Assembly: GCF_004348425.1 (NCBI RefSeq)
Contig: NZ_SMKK01000026.1
Coordinates: 1 to 51,576, forward strand
Direction: 5' to 3'
Length of the DNA stretch: 51,576 nucleotides
Source: Actinomadura sp. 7K507
Lineage (GTDB): Bacteria > Actinomycetota > Actinomycetes > Streptosporangiales > Streptosporangiaceae
Below, in pieces: positions 26,303 to 35,580 of this stretch. A program made the position numbers and the translations under genes. The notes beneath the pieces are model-generated. The model saw nothing but the letters and a program-made list of their open reading frames with translations, made no database searches and had not been told where the DNA came from. How positions within the stretch are numbered: the first letter of the stretch is position 1; every line of letters starts with the position of its first letter.

Positions 26303-27622
26303 TCAACTGCGCGGGCCGCCGTTGACGAACTCCGTGGGCACGGCCGGTTCACCTCTGGAGAGCTGGGTCGCGGTCGGTGGGAGTTCCGCGACCGAGCGGG
26401 CGTGGCGGTCCCTGGTCTCGGTCAGGGGTTCGCGGCCGATGACCTCGCCGTCGCGGACCAGGGGGACCTGGAGGACGCGGTCGCGCGGGCCGGGGGACGG
26501 TTCGCCGGTCGAGACGGTCTCGGCGTGGGCGATGCCGTGGCCGTCGATGCGGCGGACGGCGGTCTTGCGTCCGCCGCGGCTCGGCTTGCCGGTGGACCGC
26601 TTCGCCACCGGGCGCATGGGGGCGTCCTCGTCGGGGCCGTCCGACCGGGCGACGAGCTTGTAGACGAGGGACGCCGTGGGCGCGCCCGAACCGGTCACCA
26701 GGGACGTCCCCACGCCGTAGCCGTTCACGGGGGCGGCGGCGAGGGCCGCGATGCCGTACTCGTCCAGGTCGCCGGTCACCACGATGCGCGTGCCGTGCGC
26801 GCCCAGCGCGTCGAGCTGGTCGCGGACGCGGAGCGCCAGGGCGCCCAGGTCGCCGCTGTCGAGCCGGACGGCGCCGAGCGATGTCCCGGCGAGTTCCACG
26901 CCGGTGCGGACGGCCCGTTCGACGTCGTAGGTGTCGACCAGGAGCGTGGTGCCCTCTCCGAGCGAGGCGAGCTGCGCCTCGAAGGCGTGCCGTTCGCTGT
27001 CGTGCAGGAGGGTGAACGAGTGCGCGCTCGTCCCGGCGGTCGGGACGCCGTAGCGGCGGCCCGCCTCCAGGTTCGACGTGGTGGCGAACCCCGCGATGTA
27101 GGCGGCGCGGGCTGAGGCCACGGCGGCGCGCTCGTGGGTGCGGCGGGAACCCATCTCGATGATCGGGCGGTCCTGGGCGGCCTGCACCATCCGGGAGGCG
27201 GCGGACGCGATCGCGCAGTCGTGGTTGAGGATCGACAGGGCGAGGGTCTCCAGCAGGACGGCCTCCCCGAACGTCCCCTCCACCACCAGGATCGGCGATT
27301 CCGGGAAGTAGCAGTCGCCCTCGGCATAGCCCCAGACGTTCCCGGTGAAGCGGTACTTCTCCAGCCATTGCACTGTGGGCTCGTCCACGATGCCGTTGGA
27401 GGCCAGGAACTCCAGCTGCGCGGGCTCGAAGCGGAACGCCTCGATCGCGTCCAGGAGCCGTCCCGTACCCGCGACGACCCCGTACCGGCGGCCCGCGGGC
27501 AGGCTCCGCGCGAACACCTCGAAGACGGCGCGGCGGTCGGCCGTCCCGCTGCGCAGTGCGGCCTGAAGCATCGTCAGTTCGTACTGGTCGGTCAGCAGGG
27601 CAGTACCGTCATCAAGGTCCAC
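26303..27622 (-). CDS. pncB: Nicotinate phosphoribosyltransferase
   Basis: About 439 residues. TALLTDQYELTMLQAAL at the start, MGSRRTHERAAV, TSNLEAGRRYGVPTAGTSAHS, and VRLDSGDLGALALRVRD are diagnostic. It converts nicotinate and PRPP to NaMN. I prefer GTG 27622 (VDLDDGTALL) because TAGAGT on this strand ends 7 nt before it; an ATG at 27652 would give 449 residues. It is divergent from clpS, as Rv1330c is from Rv1331 in M. tuberculosis. Confidence 0.93.
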   Translation of the reverse strand: MDLDDGTALLTDQYELTMLQAALRSGTADRRAVFEVFARSLPAGRRYGVVAGTGRLLDAIEAFRFEPAQLEFLASNGIVDEPTVQWLEKYRFTGNVWGYAEGDCYFPESPILVVEGTFGEAVLLETLALSILNHDCAIASAASRMVQAAQDRPIIEMGSRRTHERAAVASARAAYIAGFATTSNLEAGRRYGVPTAGTSAHSFTLLHDSERHAFEAQLASLGEGTTLLVDTYDVERAVRTGVELAGTSLGAVRLDSGDLGALALRVRDQLDALGAHGTRIVVTGDLDEYGIAALAAAPVNGYGVGTSLVTGSGAPTASLVYKLVARSDGPDEDAPMRPVAKRSTGKPSRGGRKTAVRRIDGHGIAHAETVSTGEPSPGPRDRVLQVPLVRDGEVIGREPLTETRDRHARSVAELPPTATQLSRGEPAVPTEFVNGGPRS

Positions 27623-27629
27623 GATTGGC

Positions 27630-27635
27630 ACTCTA
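27630..27635 (-). promoter_or_regulatory. Leaderless-type -10 box for pncB
   Basis: Minus-strand TAGAGT, 7 nt before GTG 27622. Confidence 0.5.
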
Positions 27636-27741
27636 AGCCCAGGTGGCACCATGATCGTGCGGGCCATCGCCCCCGGACGGTGCTGACGCGCATAGCATCG
27701 GGTGCGAGGGCGGACCCGACGTGGAGAGGGGGAGACGCGGC

Positions 27742-28047
27742 ATGAGCGCCATGAGCACGGCGCCCGCACCCGTCGAACTGGAGCGGCCGGACGCCGAAGA
27801 GGACGTCAGCGCGGACCGGCCGTGGCTGGCCATCGTCTGGAACGACCCGATCAACCTGATGTCGTACGTCACGTACGTGTTCCAGGCCGTCTTCGGGTAT
27901 CCGAAGACGAAGGCCGAGAAGCTGATGCTGGACGTGCACCACAAGGGCCGCGCGGTCGTGGCGAACGGCACCCGCGAGGAGATGGAGCGGGACGTGGAGA
28001 TCCTGCACTCCTACGGGCTGTGGGCCACCGTGAAGCGGGACGACTGA
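27742..28047 (+). CDS. clpS: ATP-dependent Clp protease adaptor ClpS
   Basis: 101 residues. ClpS core: [41 protein letters not shown], and [12 protein letters not shown]. It hands N-degron substrates to ClpC/ClpA-ClpP. ATG 27742 has GGGGAG upstream; ATG 27751 is an alternative. It is followed by DUF2017, the usual neighbour. Confidence 0.95.
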   Translation: MSAMSTAPAPVELERPDAEEDVSADRPWLAIVWNDPINLMSYVTYVFQAVFGYPKTKAEKLMLDVHHKGRAVVANGTREEMERDVEILHSYGLWATVKRDD

Positions 28048-28104
28048 GCCCGTGGGCCGAGTGAGGGCGCAGCGACCCATGAGCCGTGTGGAGCGGAGCG
28101 ACCC

Positions 28105-28641
28105 GTGAGCCATGTGAAGAAGACCCGCCAGGGGATCAGGGTGCGGCTGGAGGCCGAGGAGATCGCGCTCCTGCGCGCCCTGATGGAGCAGCTGCTCGCG
28201 CTGCTCGGCGACGCTCCCGCCGAGGACGACGAGCTGGCCTCCGTCGGCATCTCCGAGAACGCCACCAAGCCGGACGACCCGGTGCTGGCGCGGCTGTTCC
28301 CGGACGCATACGGCGACGAAGGCGACGGCGGCGAGGCCGCGGGGGAGTTCCGCCGCTACACCGAGATGGGGCTGCGCGACGGCAAGCGCGAGGCGGCCGG
28401 GGTGGTGCTGGGGTCGCTGGGCGAACCCAAGGCGGACGTCTTCCTGGACGAGAAGCAGGCGCAGGCGTGGCTGCGGGCGCTGAACGACGTCCGGCTGGCG
28501 CTGGGCACCCGGCTCGACATCTCGGAGGAGTGGTACGAGGAGGCGGAGAAGATGGACAAGGACGACCCCCGTACTCCCATGTTCGCGGCCTACGACTGGC
28601 TCACGATGCTGCAGGAGAGCCTGGTCCGCGTCCTCTGGTGA
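28105..28641 (+). CDS. DUF2017 protein
   Basis: 178 residues, GTG start. Family pattern: IRVRLEAEEIALLRALMEQL, then PDDPVLARLFPDAY, FRRYTEMGLRDGKREAAG and VFLDEKQAQAWLRALNDVRLALGTRL. It always sits with clpS in actinobacteria, so a link to proteolysis is possible. Biochemical role unknown. Confidence 0.92.
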   Translation: MSHVKKTRQGIRVRLEAEEIALLRALMEQLLALLGDAPAEDDELASVGISENATKPDDPVLARLFPDAYGDEGDGGEAAGEFRRYTEMGLRDGKREAAGVVLGSLGEPKADVFLDEKQAQAWLRALNDVRLALGTRLDISEEWYEEAEKMDKDDPRTPMFAAYDWLTMLQESLVRVLW

Positions 28642-28775
28642 CCGTCTCCGGCGTCCACACCCGGTCATAGCGGACATTACCGATTGTCGGGACGGTGCTG
28701 CGGAGGGTCGTTAGTGTTGCCTCCAGGGGGCGTTCCAGGCCCGTCCCGGCGGGCCGCGACCACTCGGAGGCCGCC

Positions 28776-29699
28776 ATGTCCACAGCGAGCACCCACCACA
28801 AGCCGGTGGGCACGATGGAACTGGGCGACCATCTCGCCCTCATCTTCGACGACGACGCGGAACGACGTTCGATCATGGCCGCGTACGCGCGTGACGGTGT
28901 CCGCGCGGGCCATAAGGTCATCTACATCTCCGACGCCGTCCCCGCCCGGGACGTGCTCGGCTGGCTGCTCGCCGCGGGCGACGACGCCGGTTCCGGCACG
29001 GACTACGAGATGGTCGATCTCACCGATGCGATGAACGCCGGGCACTTCGTCGTGCGGACCGCCGAGGAGACGTTCCTGGCGAGCGGCAGGTTCGACCCGT
29101 CCGGGAGCATCGAGCTCATGGCGACCGAGATCGACCTCGCGCTGGTGCAGGGCTACCAGGGCGTGCGGATCGCGGGCGAGGCCAGGTTCTCGCTGCGCCG
29201 CTGGCCGGGCACCGAGCAGTTCGGCGACTTCGAGCGGATGCTCGACGAGGTCTTCATGACCACCGACCTGAAGGCGATGGCGATCTGCCAGTTCGACCGC
29301 CGCTGGTTCGACGAGGTCCGGCTGGCGGAGGTCGAGGCCAGCCACATGGGACGCGTCCGGGTCGACGACTACTACGACGACGGCTCGCTGCGCATCACGC
29401 CGATCTTCAGCCCGCCCGGTGCCGAACTGGCCGGGGTCATCGACGGGTCGACCCGTCGCGCCGCCGAGACGGTGCTGGCGTCGATCACGACCCGGACGGG
29501 CCTGCTCTGCCTCGACCTCGGCGGCGTGACGGGCTGCGACGCGGACGGGCTGCGGCTGCTGACCGGCGCCGGCCGTCCGGACCGGGGCGAGGGGCGAGGG
29601 CTGCTGCTGCGCGATGTGCCGCCCGCGCTGCACGCCCGGCTGCACGCCGAGGGCCTCGTCGACGTCCCGGGCGTCTCCATCGAGCACCTCGCCCGGTGA
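28776..29699 (+). CDS. MEDS-STAS protein 1
   Basis: 307 residues, CGGAGG before ATG 28776. Residues about 15-205 are a MEDS (DcmR-type sensory) domain: ELGDHLALIFDDDAERRSIM, GVRIAGEARFSLRRWPGTEQF and AICQFDRRWFDE. Residues about 210-307 are STAS, with LLCLDLGGVTGCDADGLRLL. The position of the phosphorylated Ser in RsbV/SpoIIAA (DSSG/DSTG) is Asp255-Ala-Asp-Gly258, so it lacks a Ser/Thr acceptor. First of a co-directional trio inserted between DUF2017 and mec. Likely an anti-anti-sigma-like adaptor; the signal is unknown. Confidence 0.85.
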   Translation: MSTASTHHKPVGTMELGDHLALIFDDDAERRSIMAAYARDGVRAGHKVIYISDAVPARDVLGWLLAAGDDAGSGTDYEMVDLTDAMNAGHFVVRTAEETFLASGRFDPSGSIELMATEIDLALVQGYQGVRIAGEARFSLRRWPGTEQFGDFERMLDEVFMTTDLKAMAICQFDRRWFDEVRLAEVEASHMGRVRVDDYYDDGSLRITPIFSPPGAELAGVIDGSTRRAAETVLASITTRTGLLCLDLGGVTGCDADGLRLLTGAGRPDRGEGRGLLLRDVPPALHARLHAEGLVDVPGVSIEHLAR

Positions 29700-29798
29700 C
29701 GCGGGCGAGGTGACGCGGGTGAGGTGACGCGACCGGGCGGTGCCGGCGGCGGACCCGGTTGGTACGTTGACCGCATCGGCGCTCCTTGAGGAGGTCGC

Positions 29799-30653
29799 AT
29801 GGCTCCCGATCAGGCCCTCGACCGGGCGGGCGAGCCCGTCCGGCCGGTCGGCGACATGCGGCACGGCGACCATCTGTGCCTCGCCTATGTCAACGACGAG
29901 GAACGCCACGCCGTCCTGACGGCGTTCCTCAACGACGGCCTGCGCGCCGGGGACGCCCTGGTCTACCTGGTGGACGAGGAGCCCGCCGGTTCCGCCGCGG
30001 GACGCCTCCGCGACGGCTTCGGAGCAGCGCTCGGCGATGGCCGGCTGACCATCCTGCCCACCGCCGGAACCGACGTCGAAGCGGTGATCGATACCGCCCT
30101 GGCGCGCGGTCACCGGGGGGTGCGGGTCACGGACGAGGCGTCCCCGTCCCTGCGCGGCTGGCCCGGCACCGAGCGGTTCGCCGCGTACGAGGGTGCTCTC
30201 CACCGGGCCGTCGCCCGGCCGGCGCGGCCCGCGATGGCGCTGTGCCAGTACGACCGCCGCTGGTTCGCGGGCGACCATCTGCGCGAGGTGGATCGCCACC
30301 ACGGCGGGCGGGCCGGCGCCGACGCGGTCTTCGACGACGGGGTGCTGACGATCGTCCCGCTGTTCGCGCCTCCCGGCCTGCGGCTGTCCGGCGCGATCGA
30401 CGAGTCGACCCTGCCCGCGCTGGTCGAGGCCCTGCGCGACGTCGACGACGGCGCCGCGCATCTGTGCCTGGACCTGTCCCGGCTCGATTTCTGCGACCTG
30501 GACGGCCTGCGCACCCTGATCCGCGCCAACGAGACGAGCAGCGTCCTCGACCGGCAGGTGATCCTGCGGTCGATGCCGGGCTGCATGGAGTTGATGCTGC
30601 GGGCGTCCGGCTGGGACACCGCCCCCGGAATCGTCGCGGAGGCGACGCCATGA
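29799..30653 (+). CDS. MEDS-STAS protein 2
   Basis: 284 residues with GAGGAGG before the ATG. Same architecture as its upstream neighbour: MEDS (about 18-185, with MRHGDHLCLAYVNDEERHAV, GVRVTDEASPSLRGWPGTERF and ALCQYDRRWF) then STAS (about 190-284, HLCLDLSRLDFCDLDGLRTL). The phosphosite position reads Asp233-Leu-Asp-Gly236, again without Ser/Thr. Its stop overlaps the ATG of a 9-codon ORF by ATGA, which in turn overlaps the next gene, so translation is coupled. Confidence 0.85.
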   Translation: MAPDQALDRAGEPVRPVGDMRHGDHLCLAYVNDEERHAVLTAFLNDGLRAGDALVYLVDEEPAGSAAGRLRDGFGAALGDGRLTILPTAGTDVEAVIDTALARGHRGVRVTDEASPSLRGWPGTERFAAYEGALHRAVARPARPAMALCQYDRRWFAGDHLREVDRHHGGRAGADAVFDDGVLTIVPLFAPPGLRLSGAIDESTLPALVEALRDVDDGAAHLCLDLSRLDFCDLDGLRTLIRANETSSVLDRQVILRSMPGCMELMLRASGWDTAPGIVAEATP

Positions 30654-30681
30654 CCCCCGTCGCGGAGGCGGCGCCATGACC
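30632..30681 (+). repeat. Tandem duplication of a ribosome binding site and start codon
   Basis: A 24-bp sequence containing GGAGG, CGCC and ATGACC occurs at 30632-30655 and again at 30658-30681, with one mismatch and a 26-bp period. The first copy starts a 9-codon ORF, the second starts the ATPase gene. Confidence 0.8.
30650..30679 (+). CDS. Nine-codon micro-ORF (MTPVAEAAP) between MEDS-STAS 2 and the ATPase
   Basis: ATG 30650 overlaps the stop of MEDS-STAS 2 (ATGA), has its own GGAGG, and ends with TGA at 30677-30679 overlapping the next gene's ATG (ATGA). It may be only a by-product of the duplication, but it would pass ribosomes from one gene to the next. The peptide itself shows no feature. 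Confidence 0.4.
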   Translation: MTPVAEAAP

Positions 30682-31653
30682 GAGCCGAGCGCACTGCGTC
30701 CGGGAACCGCCGCGCAGGACCGGCGGGACGCGCTCGTCCACAGGGCGCTGCTGTACGGGTCGCGGGACGAGTTCCTGCGGACCGCCGTGCCGTTCCTGCG
30801 CGCCGGGCGGCAGGCGGGCGACGCGGTCGTGGCCGTCGTCGCGCCGCCGGTGGCCGGGGCCCTGCGCGAGCGGCTCGATGCCGAGACGACCGAGGCGGTC
30901 GAGTTCATCGACCCGGCGGAGTGGTTCGCCGGCCCGATGCACGCGCTCGCGTACTTCCATGACCGGGCGCGGGGCGACTGGTGGCCGCGGGGACGGCTGC
31001 GGCTGCTGGCCGAGCCGGTATGGGACGGCCGCAGACCGCTGGAGACGCGGGAGTGGAAGCGGTACGACGCGCTGCTGAACGTCGTGTTCGCCGCAACCCC
31101 GACCCTGATCGTGTGCGCCTACGACACGGCGGCGCTGCCCGGCCACGTCCTGGACGACGCCGCGCGCACGCATCCGGAGCTGACCGGTCCGGACGGGACG
31201 GCGGCCGCCGCACGGTTCACCGACCCGGCCGGGTTCTGCGCCGAGTGCGACGCGGGCCCGCTGCCTCCGCCGCCGGCCGCGGCGGCCCGCAGGCCGTTCG
31301 CCTCGGGCGGGCTGCCGGGGCTGCGGAGCTTCCTGTCCGCCGAGGCGGCCCGGCTCGGGCTGCCGCGGGAGCGCACGCTCCCGTTCGTGCTGGCGGCCAA
31401 CGAGGTCGCCACCGGCATCGTCCGGGACGCCGGCGGCCGCGGCGCGGTGTGGGTGTGGGCGGAGGGCGGCGAGCTGATCTGCGACGTGGCCGATCCGGTG
31501 GGCGTGCCGACCGACCGCTTCCTCGGCTACGTGCCGCCGGGCGCCAGGGGCCACGATCCCGCGATGTGGGCCGTCCGCCGCCTGTGCCACATCGTGGAGG
31601 TCCGCTCGGACGGGCAGGGCCTCCAGATCCGCCTGCGTGTCAAACTCCACTGA
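30676..31653 (+). CDS. MEDS-HATPase (RsbA-like) protein with degenerate ATPase domain
   Basis: 325 residues. MEDS domain about 18-200 (HRALLYGSRDEFLRTAVPFL, GRLRLLAEPVWDGR, ALLNVVFA, CAYDTAALP), a CAEC pair near 191, and a HATPase_c_2 anti-sigma-kinase-like domain about 215-325. The N box reads NEVATGIVRD where relatives have NEVAANALQH, so the metal-binding Asn is Gly247; the G2 box reads HDPAMWAVRRL instead of GFGLWTVRLL. ATP binding may be lost, giving a binding-only partner. Third gene of the first MEDS cluster. Confidence 0.82.
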   Translation: MTEPSALRPGTAAQDRRDALVHRALLYGSRDEFLRTAVPFLRAGRQAGDAVVAVVAPPVAGALRERLDAETTEAVEFIDPAEWFAGPMHALAYFHDRARGDWWPRGRLRLLAEPVWDGRRPLETREWKRYDALLNVVFAATPTLIVCAYDTAALPGHVLDDAARTHPELTGPDGTAAAARFTDPAGFCAECDAGPLPPPPAAAARRPFASGGLPGLRSFLSAEAARLGLPRERTLPFVLAANEVATGIVRDAGGRGAVWVWAEGGELICDVADPVGVPTDRFLGYVPPGARGHDPAMWAVRRLCHIVEVRSDGQGLQIRLRVKLH

Positions 31654-31684
31654 GGGCGGGACCCGGGCGGTGCGGAGTGCCCGG

Positions 31685-31690
31685 TAGCCT
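31685..31690 (+). promoter_or_regulatory. Leaderless-type -10 box for mec
   Basis: TAGCCT ends 7 nt before ATG 31698. It implies that mec has its own promoter and is not dependent on the upstream MEDS cluster. Confidence 0.55.
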
Positions 31691-31697
31691 GCGGGAC

Positions 31698-32114
31698 ATG
31701 TTGACGATCGAGCGTGGTCTGGTCGAGAAGATCGTTGCGCATGCGCGTGCCGACCATCCCGACGAGGCCTGCGGCATCGTCGCGGGTCCCATCGGTTCGG
31801 ACCGGCCCGTCCGGTACGTCGCGATGGTCAACGCCGAGCGGTCTCCGACGTTCTACCGGTTCGACTCCCAGGAGCAGCTCAAGGTGTGGCGGGAGATGGA
31901 CGACCGGGACGAGGAGCCGGTGGTCATCTACCACTCGCACACCTCCACCGAGGCGTATCCGTCGCGCACCGACATCTCCTACGCGTCCGAGCCGAACGCC
32001 CACTACGTGCTCGTCTCCACCCGTGAGGACCACGACACCGAGTTTCGGTCGTTCCGGATCGTGGACGGTGAGGTGACCGAGGAAGAGGTCGCCGTCGTGG
32101 ACGCCTACAGCTGA
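31698..32114 (+). CDS. mec: CysO-cysteine hydrolase, JAMM/MPN metalloprotease
   Basis: 138 residues. Complete JAMM site: Glu23 in DEACGI and His79-x-His81-x7-Ser89-x2-Asp92. In M. tuberculosis the homologue Mec cleaves cysteine from the C-terminus of the sulfur carrier CysO. The cysO and cysM genes follow, which fixes the role. A 40-codon ORF lies between mec and cysO. Confidence 0.95.
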   Translation: MLTIERGLVEKIVAHARADHPDEACGIVAGPIGSDRPVRYVAMVNAERSPTFYRFDSQEQLKVWREMDDRDEEPVVIYHSHTSTEAYPSRTDISYASEPNAHYVLVSTREDHDTEFRSFRIVDGEVTEEEVAVVDAYS

Positions 32115-32148
32115 GGGACGCGGCGGGGAACGTCATGGTGGCGGCCGG

Positions 32149-32154
32149 TAAACT
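32149..32154 (+). promoter_or_regulatory. Leaderless-type -10 box before the 40-codon ORF
   Basis: TAAACT ends 7 nt before ATG 32162. No -35 is recognisable. It probably drives the small ORF and cysO-cysM. Confidence 0.5.
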
Positions 32155-32161
32155 GGTCGAC

Positions 32162-32284
32162 ATGTGGACGAGCGGGCACGGGACGGGCGGCGGCCGCCGC
32201 CGCACCGGTTCGTCCGTGGTCTCACCCGTACAGAGCTTCCTGTTCGGGCACTCGCGCGCCGAGGTCGTCTACGACTGTCGCTGA
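32162..32284 (+). CDS. 40-residue leaderless small ORF, candidate leader peptide of cysO-cysM
   Basis: Starts at ATG 32162 7 nt after a -10 box and ends Tyr-Asp-Cys-Arg-stop. The peptide begins MWTSGHGTGGG, has an Arg run (RRR) and a segment SPVQSFLFGHSRAEVVYDCR. Its only Cys is the penultimate residue, read by a TGT codon. Short ORFs ending in or containing Cys precede sulfur genes in mycobacteria and streptomycetes and can act as cysteine-responsive attenuators; here the location fits but the single Cys is weaker evidence than a Cys run. I see no clear terminator/antiterminator pair in the 90 bp before cysO. Confidence 0.5.
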   Translation: MWTSGHGTGGGRRRTGSSVVSPVQSFLFGHSRAEVVYDCR

Positions 32285-32375
32285 CGCGCTGTTGCCGCCC
32301 GGAATCATCCCGCTCCCAACCCGGTTGTGAAGCAGAGGGCGGGGAGCCCGTACGACGTAGAAGGAGATCACCGCG

Positions 32376-32648
32376 ATGGCGATCGAGGTCCGCATTCCGA
32401 CGATCCTGCGCAACCTCACCGACGGCGCCAAGGCCGTGGAGGGCAAGGGCGCCACGCTGGACGAGCTGTTCAGCGACCTGGACTCGCGCCACACCGGCCT
32501 GCGCGACCGGCTGGTGGACGACAAGGGCCTGCGCAGGTTCGTCAACGTCTACCTCAATGACGAGGACGTCCGCTTCCTCGGCGGGCTGGAGACGCAGGTC
32601 GCCGACGGCGACAGCGTGACCATCCTCCCGGCCGTGGCCGGCGGCTGA
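32376..32648 (+). CDS. cysO: Sulfur carrier protein CysO (MoaD/ThiS fold)
   Basis: 90 residues ending in the required Gly-Gly. VRIPTILRNLTDG, RRFVNVYLNDEDVRFLGGL and DGDSVTILPAVAGG are near-identical to mycobacterial CysO. The C-terminal Gly carries sulfide as a thiocarboxylate to CysM. AGGAG lies 9 nt upstream of the ATG. cysM follows 21 bp later in the same operon. Confidence 0.97.
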   Translation: MAIEVRIPTILRNLTDGAKAVEGKGATLDELFSDLDSRHTGLRDRLVDDKGLRRFVNVYLNDEDVRFLGGLETQVADGDSVTILPAVAGG

Positions 32649-33617
<969 letters not shown>

Positions 33618-33623
33618 CCTAGA

Positions 33624-33666
33624 GCCGGGCAGGACGGCCCCTGACCGGGGTGGCCGTTCGTCCGGC
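33624..33666 (+). terminator. Imperfect hairpin after cysM
   Basis: Outer GCCGG/CCGGC and inner ACGGCC/GGCCGT stems surround a C4/G4 apical hairpin. No T tract follows. It probably ends the cysO-cysM transcript, since a new -10-like TAGAGT occurs right after (33670). Confidence 0.45.
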
Positions 33667-33754
33667 ACGGTAGAGTGCGTTTTCGAACGAGATTCTAGAA
33701 CCGTGCCGGACGGGCGGGCGCGCCCGCGGGACGGCAGGACGCAGGAGTGTGCGG

Positions 33755-34546
33755 ATGAGCGGGTTCGGCGACGCGACCGCGATCAAGCAGGTCGGCGAGG
33801 GCCGGTACGAGACCCTTCTGGACGGCGGCTACGCCATCGGCGAGGCGCTGAACGGCGGCTACCTGATGGCCGTGCTCGCCCGCGCCGCCGTCGACGCCTC
33901 CCCGCACGCGCACCCGGTCTCGACCGCGACGAACTTCCACCGGGTCGCCAAGGCGGGCCCCGCCGAGCTGATCGTCGAGCCCCGCAAGGAGGGCCGGACG
34001 GCCGCCGCGTCGCGGGTCACGCTCGTCCAGAACGACCGTTTCGTCGTGGACGCCCTGATCACTACCGCCACCCTCGACGACGCCGCCGAGCCCGACTGGT
34101 CCGGTGAGGGGCCCCCGGCGATGCCTCCGCTGGAGGAGTGCAGCGGTTTCCACGCCCCGGGGGGCCGCGGTTTCGCCGACCAGGTCGACATGCGCTTCGA
34201 CCGCTCGACGATGGGCTGGCTGGACGGGCAGCCGACCGGGCGTCCCGAGGTCCGAGGCTGGTTCCGGCACCGCGACGACCACGCGATCGACGCCTACTCC
34301 CTCGCGCTCGCCGTGGACGCGCTGCCGCCCGTCGCGCTGAACCTGGGCGCGAAGGGCTGGGCCCCGACCGTCGAGCTGACCTGGCACATGCGGGCCGTGC
34401 CGGCGCCCGGCTGGCTGGCCGTGCACGGCACCGGCCGGCTCCTCGCCGACGGCTGGTTCGACGAGGAGGTCGAGGTGTGGGACTCGGCGGACCGGCTCGT
34501 CGCGCAGTGCCGGCAACTCGCGAGGGTCCCGCTCAAACCCTTCTGA
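33755..34546 (+). CDS. Acyl-CoA thioesterase-like protein (TesB-type double hotdog)
   Basis: 263 residues; CAGGAG is 7 nt before ATG 33755. Two hotdog halves: DGGYAIGEALNGGYLMAVLARAA with STATNFHRVAKAGPAELIV, and a C-terminal half with PTVELTWHMRAVPAPGWL and TGRLLADGWFDEEVEVWD. It matches actinobacterial thioesterase-family proteins. It takes the place held by the rhomboid gene (Rv1337) between cysM and murI in M. tuberculosis. Confidence 0.87.
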   Translation: MSGFGDATAIKQVGEGRYETLLDGGYAIGEALNGGYLMAVLARAAVDASPHAHPVSTATNFHRVAKAGPAELIVEPRKEGRTAAASRVTLVQNDRFVVDALITTATLDDAAEPDWSGEGPPAMPPLEECSGFHAPGGRGFADQVDMRFDRSTMGWLDGQPTGRPEVRGWFRHRDDHAIDAYSLALAVDALPPVALNLGAKGWAPTVELTWHMRAVPAPGWLAVHGTGRLLADGWFDEEVEVWDSADRLVAQCRQLARVPLKPF

Positions 34547-34696
34547 AACGGGCATCCCGGCGTTGCGGAGGGACACACCGGCGTTTCGCGCCGATTCGCG
34601 TCCGGACCGCGCGCCCACGGCCTGAACTGGACGGTTTTCCGGCATGTGACGGTGTGATGTCCAACGCATGACGTACCTGAGGCGGGCCATCTCGCT

Positions 34697-34702
34697 TAGC
34701 CT
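34697..34702 (+). promoter_or_regulatory. Leaderless-type -10 box for murI
   Basis: TAGCCT ends 8 nt before ATG 34711. It argues against the upstream TTG (34702) as the start. Confidence 0.5.
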
Positions 34703-34710
34703 TGTGCACC

Positions 34711-35550
34711 ATGTCAGCTGTGTCCCGGGGGGTCGGCCTCCCAGACGCCCCCATCGGGATCTTCGACAGCGGTTTCGGCGGCCTCACCGTGGCCCGTGCC
34801 ATCCTCGACCAGCTGCCGAACGAGCCGATCGTCTACCTGGGGGACTCGGCCCGCCAGCCGTACGGGCCGCGCCCCATCGCGCAGGTCCGCGCGTACGCCC
34901 TGGAGATGCTCGACGCCCTGGTCGACGAGGGCGTGAAGATGCTGGTGATCGCCTGCAACAGCGCCAGCTCGGCGATGCTGCGCGACGCCCGCGAACGCTA
35001 CGACGTCCCGGTCGTCGAGGTCATCAACCCGGCGACCCGGCGCGCGGCCCGCGCCACGTCCAACGGGCTGGTGGGGCTCATCGCCACGGAGGCCACGGTG
35101 AACAGCCGCGCCTACGACGACGCGTTCGCCGCCGCCCCGCACATCGACCTGGTCAGCGCGGCCTGCCCGCGCTTCGTCGAGTTCGTCGAGGCGGGCGTCA
35201 CGATGGGCGGGGAACTGCTGGAGGCGGCCCGCGACTACCTGCGGCCCATCGTGGACGCGGGATGCGACACCCTCATCCTCGGCTGTACGCACTACCCACT
35301 GCTGACCGGTGTCATCTCGTATGTGGTGGGCGACGGGGTCACACTGGTGTCAAGTGCCGACGAGACAGCCAAGGACGTGTATCGCGTGCTGCACGATCGG
35401 GGGCTGGCCCGAGCCGAGGCGACGCCCCGGCCGCGTCACCGGTTCCGCGCGACCGGGGACCCCGCCGTGTTCGCCGAACTCGGACGCCGGTTCCTCGGCC
35501 CGGAGATCGGCTCGGTGGAGACCACGCCGAGCAAGGCGCTGACGACCTGA
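34711..35550 (+). CDS. murI: Glutamate racemase
   Basis: 279 residues. [14 protein letters not shown] at the N-terminus, first catalytic Cys82 in IACNSAS, second in LGCTHYPLL near 193. It makes D-glutamate for peptidoglycan. The start is set by the -10 box 8 nt before ATG 34711. The gene is 30 bp upstream of the metallo-hydrolase gene, as in the mycobacterial order. Confidence 0.96.
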   Translation: MSAVSRGVGLPDAPIGIFDSGFGGLTVARAILDQLPNEPIVYLGDSARQPYGPRPIAQVRAYALEMLDALVDEGVKMLVIACNSASSAMLRDARERYDVPVVEVINPATRRAARATSNGLVGLIATEATVNSRAYDDAFAAAPHIDLVSAACPRFVEFVEAGVTMGGELLEAARDYLRPIVDAGCDTLILGCTHYPLLTGVISYVVGDGVTLVSSADETAKDVYRVLHDRGLARAEATPRPRHRFRATGDPAVFAELGRRFLGPEIGSVETTPSKALTT

Positions 35551-35580
35551 TTCCTCGGGGACACAAAGGAGGAGTTGAGC

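Noticed and set aside
33680..33700. LexA-like box TCGAAC...TTCTAGA before the thioesterase
   Set aside because: The second half does not match GTTCGA, and the gene has no link to DNA damage.
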